From: Linnemannia schmuckeri
Lineage: Eukaryota > Mortierellomycota > Mortierellomycetes > Mortierellales > Mortierellaceae
Assembly (NCBI GenBank): GCA_029449235.1
Contig: JANATG010000011.1
Span: 712,001 to 776,000 of the forward strand
Reading direction: 5' to 3'
DNA length: 64,000 nucleotides
The position numbers and the translations under genes were made by a program. Below the pieces are notes generated by a model. That model made no database searches. It was not told where the DNA came from and saw only the letters and a program-made list of their open reading frames with translations. How positions within the stretch are numbered: position 1 is the first letter of the stretch; each line of letters opens with the position of its first letter. Positions 34,336-46,192 of the stretch are shown piece by piece.

Positions 34336-35484
34336 GGCGAATCAACTTTTTTTTCTTCTTGACTTCGGAAGAGGAGGGAAGAGAGGGGAGAGGGTGGAGT
34401 GAAAAAGAAAGGAAAAGAAGAAAGAAAGGGAAAGGGAAAAGGGAAAAGAGAAGAAAGAAACAAGATAGAAAAAAAAGAGTCAGGGACCTGCTCCTGAGTA
34501 TCTGAATAGATAAGCAACAACTTCGACAAGCAAAAGCACAATATTCATATGCACACAGACATACGTCTGAACACAGAACAATCCTTCTCTCCCGTTTACT
34601 TTCTTCAGTCGTGCCAATTGCTTTTTAGCAAAAAGCGAGTCTAGTCCCTCATCCATCTTCACAGGTGCTTGCTTTCGTCCTCTTCTTCAGTGCACCTGCT
34701 TGCCTGCTGTATGTTGTTAGCACCTTTTCTGTACTCGGTGATTCTTTTTCCGCTCAAAAGGAATTTTTTCTTTTCACTTTCGATCTCAGGGGAAGGAGAA
34801 AGAGGGAAGTGTCCGAGACCCGGGGGAAGGATCGCCGACGCTCATTCGACATTTGATGGGGGCACTCTATCCTAATTATGCTGACTACACGGCTATGCCG
34901 TTTGACTCGCTCTTTTGAACAGCAGAAAAAAATTGTACTCAATAAGAGAAGGAGTGTGCGCCAATGGATCTCTCTTTTAAAGTGTAAAAGAATGAAAAAC
35001 ACAAACAAAACGAAAGCTTAGAAAAGTGTTTGGACACAGTACAGTACGTACTGAATTTCCATACCGCCACCCGCTTATGCATAGACTACGCATCCCTTCT
35101 TCCCGTCCATCCATCTCCCAGGCTCATACACTGCCTCCTCCCCCTCACCCGCTCCAGACTCAGAACTTAACAAAAACAATTTAATAGACAAATTCCGATC
35201 CACCAACACGTTCTCACTCCCCTCCACTTTTGGTTTTGATTTGTCTCATGGACACTAGTGCGGGGAACACCACAGGTCAGTTGACCTCAAAATTGTCAAT
35301 ATTTCATTAGAAGCAATTGAGGACATCAAAGAATGCATGAGAAAATGAATGCCTGTATTCAAATGGTATGAATGGGAGGACGATGAGAGAAGAAATATGC
35401 ACACGATCTTGTTAACCTAGGAAAACACAAGAGAAAGAAAGGAGAAAGAAAGAAAAATGCGACTTGACTTGAGAATGGTCCCCT
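34336..35484. other. Elongase promoter and 3' region of the SAM-domain gene
   Basis: The 190 bases next to the elongase start are purine-rich on the plus strand (GGAAAGGGAAAAGGG), giving the gene a pyrimidine leader. The rest shows no codon bias or domain. No gene seen. Confidence 0.65.
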
Positions 35485-37604
35485 TTAACTTTGAACTCCT
35501 GGCGTGTATTCACTTGGCCTGAAAATGTCCTTACGCTTCTTTGATCTTGTCGACGCTGCCTTGTTTCCATCCAGACCCAAGGAGGCGAGTGTTGGTTGGT
35601 GTGCCTTCCACGTGAGTGGTTTTGGTTCAACCTTGGGACCACTCGGTGTACCAGCTGCTGAAGCAACAGCGGGCTTTCCCGTTAACGATTTTTGACTGGC
35701 ATCGCCTTCTGGATCGACTGTGGTGTCTGTTTCGGCTTCCTCGTCCGCCTCTGCATCTGTGCCAGCGTTCGTTGCCTTCTCATCCGCCTCCGAGGGGTCT
35801 CCATCCGTTCGGACCTTCTTGCGCTTCTCATACCACTGATGTTTCCGTTCCTTGTTTTTGAGCGAGCCAAGTTCCTTCGAAACACTCTGTCGATCAGTCT
35901 CGACTCGGGCCAGATTCTCACGCAACTCTTTGGCCTCGGCCTCATAGGTATCCGCGTGTGCAATCTTGTACTCGGCAGCCTCTAGACGGAGCAATTGGGC
36001 GAGTAATGCCTCCCGCTCGGCTGTCTTGCGATGCAACTGCTCGCCAAGGGATGCAATACGTCGAAGTCGGGCCGTTGCAGCATTCGACGCGTTCGCCTCT
36101 CGCTTCTGGATCAGACGTTCCTTGCTTGCCTTGTGGTCCTTCTTCACGGCTGCCTCTGGCAGTTTGGAACGCGATTTTCCACGCTTGTAATGATAATCCT
36201 CCTCCAGTAGCTTGGCCTTGGCTTTATTCCAAAGCAATCCCTTGTTGGTCAACAGGCTAGAATCCTCCAGGGCAAGGTTCTGCGCCGCACAGTTGATGGC
36301 GTGCTCGTATTTGGTGAGCGAGCGCGACGAATGCTTTCCGTAAATCAGCGCCTGATGCATAATTAATTCCCTCGTTGCTGGGTCCAGTTGCGCCGACTGC
36401 GAGGTCTGGTTGGGCGTGTTACTCCATGATGATGACGAATTGGAGTTGAACGAGCTGGGTTCTGGGTGTGCTTGCGAGTTGTCTGCAGGTGTTGATGACC
36501 GCCTCCTTTTGATTCCTTGTCCTGCCTCGAGCTATTTACATTGAAAGCAATTAAAGGCGGTGTTTAGTAATTCTTTGATGTGCACACAATATTTCAAAAA
36601 AAAAAAGAGCGGTGCAAACAAGCGCGAAGTTGGCAACATACACTGCTAGAAGCACGGTGCACTTGAAGTGACTCCTGAGAAACGACGGTATCCGGGTGTG
36701 GCAGGTAATGACCAGCAGGTCCACGAGGTGCCGGGCCAATGTACTGATAGATGCCTCCTGAAGACAGAACTTGCGAAGGAGTCGGAAGTCCTTGGGTAGA
36801 TGACTGCGCGTTGTTCCGTTGGCTGTTGCTCTTGCCTGTGGTAGAGGCTTGATGATAGAGTCCAGGAGCCTGGAAGGAGCCTCCGTTATATCCTCTGGAC
36901 GACTGGGACAGATTGAGCGGTTGCTGGGAGGACTGAGAGTTCTGTGAATGTTGAGATGGCTGAGAATGCTGCTGGAAGAACTGAGAGTGGGAATATTGCA
37001 GCATACTGTGAGGTTCTGGCTGCATGAAGGAGCTCTGAGGATTGTCAAAGTGCATGGATCCAAGTCGGCTGCGTTCCCGAAGATCGCGAATTCCCTTCCT
37101 GAAAGTCACGGCATGGAAGGGCTTCATCGGGATGGCGTCCATAATACTCTTGAGCTCGTCGTCGTCAAAGTCGATGATGAGAGGCATGGCGTCGTCTGAG
37201 GCGCCTGCTTCGTTGAAAGATTGTAAGTATTGGGAGAGATTGCAGTTGTTCAAGAAGGCAGGGAGAGAGGGAATCTCTGAGAATGGGACAAAGGTACTGG
37301 TGTTCCTGCGGAGGGCAGCGGGGACGTGAAGGGTCCTGTTGGCGGGGTGGGGTAGCTGTGCGGTTGCCTGAGCATCGGCAGCGAGGAAGGAAGGCGCGAT
37401 GGTGGCGGTTGTCAAGGCGGAGGCGCCACCCAGACCGGGTGGTGGTGGTGAGGGGGTGGGTGAGCGTGTTGGAGGCTGCTGTTCCTGGTTGGAGTCGAAT
37501 TCGCTATCGGAAGGGAGGATGGGCGAATTGCTTTCGTTGATGGTCTGCTCGCGCTGAGAGTCTGCGGGAGCAGCGCCGACGGTTGGACTCTGGTTGGTGG
37601 CCAT
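35485..37604 (-). CDS. Uncharacterised protein with SAM/NCD1-like domain and C-terminal coiled coil
   Basis: Two exons (37604-36642, 36531-35485) give 669 residues. The first 100 are disordered and Pro/Ser-rich. About residues 115-185 read SLPAFLNNCNLSQYLQSFNEAG...MPLIIDFDDDELKSIM...PFHAVTFRKGIRDLRERSR, a five-helix pattern like a SAM domain, closest in look to NCD1 of NAB co-repressors. A Gln/Ser/Asn-rich middle follows. A conserved-looking block begins LDPATRELIMHQALIYGKHSSRSLTKYEHAINCAAQNLAL. It leads to a strongly charged coiled coil (about 470-560) and a basic C-terminus (RSKKRKDIFRPSEYTPG). RRRSS and KKRK stretches could import it into the nucleus. Inferred: transcription cofactor or scaffold. 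The start was chosen at the ATG in an ACCCATGGCC context; the open frame upstream is leader. Confidence 0.75.
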
Positions 37605-37663
37605 GGGTCGTGGGTTGTTGTTCTTGTTGTTGGCTGTCGACTGTTGACGGGGTGAGTGGGGGC

Positions 37664-37704
<41 letters not shown>

Positions 37705-38261
37705 TGAGAAAGTGGGAAACAAGTGATTATTTTTGTGGCAGTCGATGCGATTTCAGGGGGCGGGGGAGGAGGGGAGGAGAAAAAGAGTTCAAAAAAGAAA
37801 AACCAGTGGCGGATGAGGGAGATCGAACTGGACGGACATACACACGTTGCGAAGATGAGAGACAACCCAGCGGAAAGCAAAAAAATAATAAAAGAAAAAA
37901 TATATGTATAAAAGGGTGGCAATGGAAAAACAGACAACGAGGTTGATGTTAGATGAGAGTGGAGGGGAAGAGTAGGAGGAAAGGAAAGCAAGAGGAGGAG
38001 AGAACAACATACAGAAAAACGGCGTGCCTTTGGTGGCGGTGGCTCAGCGAGACACGGGTTCACTTAGTTTTTTCTCACCAACGGTCCTTTCCTTTCTACT
38101 GTAGCTAGAGTTCACTCAATGCGTCCATTCTCGTTTGACACATTTCACAAAAAAGGACAATTGCGCGTTACTCTTGGAAGCTTTTCTGTTTGTTTTTGTT
38201 TTGTTTGTTGTGTGTTTAGTATTACATTTTAAATGGTTAGATAACAAACAGATAGAAGAGT
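37605..38261. other. Promoter of the SAM-domain gene
   Basis: The region holds a GTGAGA-type repeat at about 37664-37708 and an otherwise purine-rich plus strand, so the minus-strand gene has a CT-rich leader. The open frame running upstream of its start codon is low-complexity (Leu/Ser/Pro) and was judged leader. Nothing else seen. Confidence 0.6.
37664..37708 (+). repeat. (GTGAGA)n repeat
   Basis: Seven or so hexamer units, slightly varied at both ends, in the leader of the SAM-domain gene. Confidence 0.85.
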
Positions 38262-39859
38262 CTAGCTCTCAGATTCTTCTTCCTCTTCAATGATATAAGG
38301 ACTTTCCATGACCTCCTTAAACGTCTTGTAGTTATGGTTCGCAGGCAGGTCGCTGTCCAGACTCGTATAGTCAGTGATCGCAAACACAATCGCGCCAAAG
38401 GTACGCCCTTTCTTAACACCTCCCATGTAGTTGGAATGGATCACCTCCTTGAAGATGTTAGCCACTGACTCGGCAGGGTTGTGCAAGCGACCGCATCCAA
38501 AAGCAGATAACACAATAGCGTCGTGACCTAAAGAGAAAGGGCGTATAGGATATGTCAATATACTTGTTCGGAATAGAAAACAGGCATGCTAATTGATTGC
38601 ATCATCAAATAGCCAATTGACTTACCGTTTTCCAGTGCGATGCGGAACATATTTTGAATCTTTTTCTTGGTAATGATTGCCGCCCTCTCGCCCAATATCA
38701 TCTCATTCGCCCCATTCGGAACCAGTGGAGGATTACGAAGTGGAGCCATGGCCTATAAGCAAAAACGCAAGTTATTATGAGATGGGTGTTAAATGCACTC
38801 TTCACTGACAACGTGGTATGGTATTCGATCGATTTATCCGCTCATGAAATCGCAACGCACCAAGAAGCTCATCCACTCTGGACGATCCATAAACTCGTTT
38901 TTGTCCTGGCTCGACTTTCTTATTACAACCATGTTGGGGCAGTAGACAGCTCCTTGACTAGGCAACGGATAAAACTCGGAGCGCCTGGGCTCGGTGTCTA
39001 GACATTGATAGAGGTTCGTCCTCAGAAAGAGACCCGCTTCCTGTGTCGTTCCGTCCGCCCTGTAGTCTACACAATGTTCAAAGACAAGCAAGCAGGCATG
39101 TAAAAAATAAAGTGTGAGCCATGGGATGGACATGCGAAACATTTTAATATTTCATTGAGCAGCTTACTCAAAAACACACAGAAACACAAAACGCAGAACA
39201 AAAAGGAAAATGAGCGGAAATATCGTACCTCCACCTGGGAACTCTCTGTTGGCCATGTCGAGGACGATGGGCTTGTATCCTTGACGCTTCAAGCGCAGAG
39301 CTTCGTCCAGGGAATCAGCATTAATGACCCTGATGATAGGGTCCTTCTGAGTGTCCATGATTTGTCGTCTGATGCGCGATCCCTGGTAGAGTCTTGATCT
39401 CCTGACTCCCGAAAACAGCTTCTCCTTGTCCAAGGTGACTATGGATCCAGTGCTGGAGATGTATGATAACGTTTCGATCGCCTGGAGAGTCTCGGTCATC
39501 CGTGGTCCCAACCGAGTGCTCCTGGAGAAGCGGAAAGATGTGATGGACGAGAAGAGTCGGGTGATGGCAAAGAAGGTGACCAGGAGCAACAATGCTGCTG
39601 TGAAGCGGTACCAATTGCCCTCGTATCCTCCACGCCGAGTCCGTATCCGGTGGTAGCGCTTGGCCTTGTGGGCAAGCTGTTGTCCATACTGGAGTATCCG
39701 TGCAAAACGAGACTGGGACCTGGGTTGCGAAAATCCGGGCAGGTTCATAGAGTTGGTTCTGATGGTGATAGGTTTGACGTTGTAGTGTTGGTGAAGCAGC
39801 TTTTGCTGCATCGAGACAGGGCGGGATGGGGTAGAGTCCTGTCTCATCGTGGCGGACAT
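38262..39859 (-). CDS. Membrane-anchored protein with microbial-type PARG domain (TIGR02452/DUF2263-like)
   Basis: Four exons (39859-39229, 39066-38861, 38752-38626, 38527-38262) give 409 residues. A basic N-terminus precedes one membrane helix (about 84-106, WYRFTAALLLLVTFFAITRLF), so the rest lies on one side of a membrane. The C-terminal half follows the microbial poly(ADP-ribose) glycohydrolase pattern: VLDMANREFPGG, then a Q-E, then LFLRTNLYQCL, GAVYCPNMVVIR, then GHDAIVLSAFGCGRLHNPAESVANIF near the end. In active enzymes the signature is GGG-x(6-8)-QEE; here it is GGD (209-211) and Q219-E220-A221, so one of the paired glutamates is missing. The fold is well supported; activity is doubtful, and binding of ADP-ribose remains possible. 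No close named relative is known to me. Confidence 0.75.
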
Positions 39860-41427
39860 GGCTCTTGAACGTTAGTCCTGGTTGTTGTGTGAGGCGTGAT
39901 CAGATGGAGAGGTTCTTCCTGGGGTTGAGTCCTGTTACTGTCCTTGACGGGTGCTGGTATTGGAAAGAGGGTAGTGAGTGGGGAGAGAAGGAAGGAATGG
40001 GAAAAAGAGAAGAGAGGATGGAGGAAACGATGGGGTGGGCTAGAGGAGCAAGAAAAAAGAGTTTAGAGAGAGAGAGAGAGTTGTGAGCACTCAAAGAAAA
40101 TGAAGAAAATATCTCCCTTCTTCGGGATCAGTTCATTGGTAACAAACAAAAGAGGTGGGAGTAAAAAGGGCTGGGCCAGATCACCCGTTATAAGCACACA
40201 CTGTGAATAAGGAAAAACAACCGTCAACCCTTGTATGTCGCACTCCCAACCCCCACCCGCACTTATCTCCGCCGTCATCCCCTGGAGAAGCCTATTTTCA
40301 TTAGACAAGGAAGGGCGAGAACCGAATGAAGGGAAAAAGAACCGGATGGTTTCAAGCGCCACCATCTTTCTCAAATCCTCCGCGGGCGGTCGCCACTAGC
40401 TCGCCTTCAACCTCACGCAAACTAGCACCGTTCGTTTTTCCCTTCTTTAATCTTCACAAGTATTTCCAGGTCTGTTGCATTTTCTTGTATCGTTATCATC
40501 CCTCGACGTACTCTCCCTTGGCGAGACTTTCTATCGATCTCCTTGTCTTATTTTTACACCAACACAATAATGCTGGTTATCTTAAGTCCATGTTCAAAAA
40601 TAGCATCTTTCCATGCGGCCCGAATATGCTTTGTCACAGGTTCAGGAGAGGGGTCCGTCCGTTCGAGGAGAGAGAGACGCAAAACAACGGTTTAATCGAT
40701 TCACTCCTCCTCCATCGACTCTAAATAAACCGCCCAGCTCCTGCAGATTACGAAGAGAAGCCTTGAAGGATAGGGAGACTCCTTGTAGGCTTTCATTTTG
40801 TTTCGTTATGATCGGCGAATGAATTTTTGTAGAATTTGCAGCTCCACATTTGTGGCTATTTGGTCTATCGCTGGGGGGGCTCTTTGAAGGAAAGGGGTCA
40901 TTGCTTTTTTTGTTTCGTGATGTTCAAGGTCTATGCAGTCTCTTCTTTTACCTTGAGAAAGAGAAACAGACACTTTGCCAACAATTGTAGGTGATTGCCT
41001 CATAAATGAAATTGTGGCAAGGTCGCAGCATACCTTTCGCGCGGTTCCGTACGTTGACACTTCGGTCTGTCTCCCCGTTTGCTTGCGCTCGATATAGTCA
41101 GTATGGTAATGGACATATCAACTGGGTCATGGCTGGACGCCCAGGAGTGCTGTACACGACATCAATGCATCAATGCGTTGATGGTCCGTCAAACAGACCA
41201 AGTGATTGAAGCAGTTGGAGTGAAGGTCGTATCACTCTTTGATCAGTGATCTCGTTCGCTTCGTTCAACCGTGTGCATGCCCCTGAACAACGAAATAAAC
41301 AACTTTCTTTGATCGGTGACAGTCACACAGACCTGACCGAGTGTGAATCGCACAAAAGTGAGGAATAATCTCGAATCCCTTTTTTTTACACTCACAGACA
41401 CGACACCATTCACGAAGGACAGCAAAG
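39860..41427. other. Divergent promoter region between the PARG-like gene and NAA10
   Basis: 1.57 kb with purine-rich blocks near 39960-40080 and no coding signal. Open frames are short and unbiased. No RNA gene recognised. Confidence 0.6.
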
Positions 41428-42843
41428 ATGAACATCCGCGAGGCCACCGTACGTCAACTACCCCCTTCCACCCCACCCTTTTCTGGAATGGAGACGCTTA
41501 GGGAGCACACGGGAATCACAGGAATCAATTGGGATCAGCAAACAACACAGCACTCACGTCAACCCTCACTTGTTCTATTACGAAACGTAGCTGGACGACA
41601 TGATCCCCATGCAGAATTGCAACCTGCACAACCTACCTGAGAACTACCAAATGAAATACTGTAAGCCAAAGCAGTCTCTCAATACTTTCATATGCCTAAA
41701 GTCAAATTGAGATGAAGGATACAATGTAAATCGAGGATACACTGAACTGACATCCAGTACCCTATTGCTTATGACTTTGGTAGACTTCTACCATTCCCTG
41801 ACCTGGCCTCAGCTTTCATATGTCGCAGAGGATGAGAAGGGCAGGATCATTGGATATGTTCTCGCCAAGTTGTAAGTTTGCTACTTCCTCTGCGTACACG
41901 GAAAGTTCGCGAGGTGTAAACTTCATGCTGGGTGTCAATAATATGCCAGAACGCGCTCAACAGGAACTTCCGTTTAATACAGAGATCACACGTGTGGAAA
42001 CCAAAATCGGGACGAAGTAAATACGTCTTTGACAACACCTCATATATCATGAAGCTAACGAGAATGCTCTTCGTTTTCGACTATTAGGGAGGAGGATCCC
42101 GCTGCAGAGCCCCATGGACACATCACCTCGTTGTCGGTAATGCGTACCTACCGTCGTCTCGGAGTTGCAGAAAAGTTGATGACCCAGTCGCGTAAGTGTT
42201 CTTTCTGCGGAATTATTTTCTTACTCTATGACCAGTGATTGGATCAGGCTATCAGGATACACACACCTATGTGGAAGTCGTTTTCAACAAGTCAGCGGAA
42301 TGAGATACAGCTCGTACTTGTCAGCATACTTCCACTACATCGATGTCAAAAAATGGTTGTTCCTTTTCGTTAAGGACCGATGCCTTTTCAGCAGGCTTGT
42401 TTTCATTTGCACCTTTTTTTCTTCGTCGGAGACATCTGTCTCTCTCGGAAAAATCTGAAAGGGTGTCGATGAAATACATGGTTGACTATCGTGTTTTAGC
42501 TAACAGGAATTCACGAACTGCAACATTTCTTTTTTTGTTTATTTAGAAAACGCTATGCGGGATGTTTTCAACTGCAAATTTGTGTCGCTCCATGTCCGCA
42601 AGAGTAACCGTGCCGCCCTTCAGCTTTACAGAGATACCCTCAAGTTCACGTAAGCCCATCCATCCCTCATACTTACATGAATATCTATACTAGCATCCTC
42701 ATTGGAGCTTTCTTGAACCAACGTTATTTACAACACTGCTTTCTTCCATTTTGTAATATCGCTATTTTAGTGTTCAGGACATTGAGAAGAAGTACTATGC
42801 TGACGGCGAGGATGCATACGCCTGCCGCAAGATTTTGCAGTAA
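41428..42843 (+). CDS. NAA10: N-alpha-acetyltransferase 10, catalytic subunit of NatA (Ard1)
   Basis: Six exons (41428-41448, 41591-41660, 41784-41871, 42088-42191, 42547-42649, 42771-42843) give 152 residues. NatA acetylates the N-terminus of nascent proteins after Met removal, working on the ribosome with NAA15. The spliced product is clear: MNIREA, NLPENYQMKYYFYHSLTWPQLSYVAEDE, GYVLAK, EEDP, HGHITSLSV, RRLGVAEKLM (acetyl-CoA loop) and VSLHVRKSNRAALQLYRDTL, ending KYYADGEDAYACRKILQ. It stops directly after the GNAT domain, whereas human NAA10 has 235 residues with an acidic tail, so the tail is absent here. Exon 1 codes for only seven residues. Even so, every junction keeps frame and matches the family without gaps. 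Confidence 0.96.
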
Positions 42844-43094
42844 CACAGGACTGGGATATTTGGACTTAGGGATTGGTATCAAAAGCGTGGACGAGTACAA
42901 TAAACAGACGATGATTAGAAACCAACAACTTTGGTTGTCTTATCACTTTCTTACAGCCTTTTCGGGACTCATAGACCGATGACCTTGACGCGACTGGTAT
43001 ATTTATTTGTCAAAAGGTATCGACTACAGGGTATTACTTCCAGCTCTTCCTTTATCACTCGCTCGAACTGGTCATGGAGAAAAAAATCTCGCCT

Positions 43095-45329
43095 CTAGTG
43101 ACCTAATAAGCTTGCAAAGGTGGCATTCATGAACATACCCTTGGGATCATACTTCTTGCGAATAGCCTCGAACCGGTTGTAGCGCTCGCTGGCCTGTCGA
43201 CGGAGATGCGGCACAATTCCAGGAACATATTCCCACAGTTTTGCCCAATGAGGTCTATTTTTTTTAATGGTCGTGTTTTATAAGAATCGAAGGTGTAAAA
43301 TATTAGTGGGATGAGATTGATAGTTTCGTTTTGGGAGGATGTTTTTTTTCTTCCCCTCATGAATAGTGTGTTATCATTATTATTTACCTGGCGTGGAAAT
43401 TGTCCATCCAGAACTTGGCCACCTTGCTCGAGAACTCCTCAAAGCCAGGGGTGTTGACGACGGAGAGGACTTCAATCATACAGTAGATTGCCTCGGGGTC
43501 AGTGTCATAGGCGGGAGACATGAGCATGGCCGAGGATTTGACGAAGCGCATCTCGAGCGTCAAGTTGAATGGAAACCCGCCACGGTTGGCGTATTCAAAG
43601 AGCTATTTGATAAGGTAGTACCAAAAGGAAGTCAGAAAACGAAAAAAGCAAAGAGACATGTTGCACAGAGGGAGTATAGACAAGCACATCAAAAGGCCAA
43701 TGCACCATGGGTACCATACCTGATCAATAACATAATTCCACGCAACAACAACATTCGAAAAATCCTCGTTAACCTTGAACGCCATCTCCAAGTCAAGACT
43801 CGGTATGTTTTCAACCCCCGCTTGATAATGAATTGCATCCGGGGCCTCAAGCACCTCATCCGAATCCTTCCCCCCAACAGCACTAAACAATAACCAACTT
43901 ATAAACGGCGTACTCTGTGGATTTGCAGCCATGAATTCATAAAGATGGCTTCCAAACTGGGTTTGATACGCCTGAATCAATTTCTTGAACGCCTCGCATT
44001 CGGGGCTGATGCTAACGGGGTTGGTGGTCCGACGCCATTGCTTGATCCAGATCCGGTCGTTGGCGGCTTCGAGACCCGGTGTGTTGAAGGGCCAGTAAAA
44101 GATTTCGGTTTGGTCATTTCCGAGGACCATTGCTTTGATTTTGGGGCCGTCTTGTTCTGGATTGGAAAAGTAATCGCTCAACAGAGGGTATCTGTCTGTC
44201 TAAGCTCGTAAGAGAAAGTGTCGTTTTTCTGTTCGTTAGAGGTGGAAGGATATCTATATTTTCACTTACATACAACATTTTTTTCATTGACTAACAGAAT
44301 AATTGACGAAAGACAGGCAGGTAGACATGTCCTAGAACATGAAAGGTCGTGAATACGATTTGCATTTCTTTACCATGTGGAGCTTGAACATGGGTTCGAC
44401 ACGGAGGGTGTATGTATAAATAATACCAAGAAGACCAAGGTTAATGGTCGCCGCAGCAAACTCCTCGGAGTTCTTAGCTTCCGAGAACGTGTTCAAGTTG
44501 CCGTCGGCATCGATGATGGTGACTTCAGTCACAAGGTCCGGTAGTGTTCGAGTATTTGTCGCAGCGCCATGCTGGACAAAACGGAATGGAGGAAGACGTC
44601 GGCAGTAGAGTGGGAGTAAGAAATGGGATCATTCGTTAGTAGTGAGACTTCTTCATTCCCTTCTTAGCTTTAATATCTACCTTTGTCAAGGCAAGCTGGT
44701 TCGGAAATGCCACTTACACATCCGAGAGACAAGATGCCGCCGTATCGTACCTAACAGCATGACACATACAAGGAACCCAACGCATTAGTATTATCGCTCT
44801 ATCTATCGGAGAACAGGTTATATGAGGCATTGAGTTTTCAGCTGTTAGCACATACAGAGTCGAGGACGACATTGGAGGGCAAGGCGAGAGGAGGATCATG
44901 TTTTTTCAGTGCATCATCCAGGTCCTTGACCGTCACCCCAGTCTCCACCGTCACCGTCCACGTTTTCTGCACACCATCATAAACAGGCGTATGAATCTGC
45001 TGCATCCCATTCACATCCACCAGGTACCCATCGGTCACTGAACTCGACGACCATGAATGTCCCGAGCCCGCACAGCGGATTTTTTTGCCAGTAGCTTTGG
45101 CCTTGAGGATGATGGATGTGAGGTCCTGGAGGGTCTTGGGGTGAAATATCTCTGTGGGGTTGCAGGATTGGTTCTTGGCCCAGTTTGTCCAGGCAGCATC
45201 CTTGGCGGATGGTTTGAGGATGGAGCGGAAGAACGCGCGGATGCCCTTTGATTTTTTGGGAGTGGGAGCGAGGGAAGTGTTATTGTTGATGCGGCGGATG
45301 GTCTTTTCTTTGATAGTGCTGATTGTCAT
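43095..45329 (-). CDS. ALO1: D-arabinono-1,4-lactone oxidase, copy A
   Basis: Six exons (45329-44856, 44750-44718, 44571-44374, 44199-43720, 43602-43388, 43254-43095) give 519 residues, near yeast Alo1 (526). The enzyme oxidises D-arabinono-1,4-lactone with oxygen to D-erythroascorbate, the last step of the fungal vitamin C analogue pathway. Seen: NWAKNQSCNPTEIFHP, the FAD loop CAGSGHSWSSSS (the His is the usual site of covalent FAD), VTVETGVTVKDLDDAL, PSNVVLDSVRYGGILSLGCHGAAT, and the C-terminal RPHWAKLW, matching the HWxK signature of the family, then KKYDPKGMFMN. The 33-nt exon 2 codes exactly VRYGGILSLGC. No membrane helix is evident, although yeast Alo1 sits in the outer mitochondrial membrane. 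A second copy lies directly upstream in the same orientation. Confidence 0.92.
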
Positions 45330-46122
45330 TATTGTTGCTTTCTTTTTGTGTTGTGGGAGTGCTTTTCGAGGCGAGGGTATGGGAATGAAGGAAGAAACAA
45401 AGGTGAAGAGACTGAAAAAGGGTATGTGTACAGTTTGGCGGGTGAACCTAAATCGATAAAAAGTATGTGAGCAATCGTTTTCCCTTTTCTATCAAAACAA
45501 AAACCAACCTTGCGAGGCTTCGTTTTATTTTATTTTATTTTTTGCCCCTCTTTCTCACTCATGTGGCCACGGGCCACACCAAAACACACACACGCTCCTT
45601 ACTACTCTTTCCTTACGTATCTGCTCTGTCTTCTCACTCCTTTATTTTCACAACCCTGTTCTCCACCCCGCAGTACTAGCTCCTATCTTCCTCCGTCAGT
45701 CATGGTCCCTCTATTGCCGTAATCTAATTACTGTGCTCCTCCTCTTCTCTTCTCCGAGCTGTCTCAGCTGTGACACAGTGAAGGCAATGTCTTTTTTATT
45801 TTGCGTAAAAAAAAAAACGATCATTGAACGTCACAAGGGATGGGTGACACATAGATCCCTAACTGTCCACCTGCTTCCATCTGCATGCATGCACATCTGC
45901 TGATTCATGTGAACCAAAAGGGTTGTGCATAGCCCACGCACTTTACACACTTTTACACCTTGTCGCCGCACCGTTAATAGCACACCCCACAGCCCGCTCA
46001 CTGCTAAATTCATCGCGTTCATTCAAGAGAGAAAATATAACTATATTTGTTGTCTAACTATGATCATGGTGTGAAATGAATATCGCCCCACTGCCACCCT
46101 CCGCACCTCACATCCTTTCCAG

Positions 46123-46164
<42 letters not shown>

Positions 46165-46192
46165 CAGCGCATGTCGTCTGCATAAAGCAAAA
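45330..46192. other. Spacer between the two lactone oxidase genes
   Basis: It holds the promoter of copy A and the 3' region of copy B, with a 38-A run (46123-46160) about 30 bases beyond the copy B stop. No coding region is seen. Confidence 0.7.
46123..46160 (+). repeat. Poly(A) run, 38 nt
   Basis: Uninterrupted A run just past the 3' end of lactone oxidase copy B. A further 33-A run (46763-46795) lies inside an intron of that gene. Confidence 0.92.

Noticed and set aside
37605..38063. Open frame extending upstream of the SAM-domain protein start
   Set aside because: The extension is low-complexity (Phe/Leu/Ser, then SHSHSHSHSH from the hexamer repeat) and the ATG at 37604 has a good context, so it is leader.
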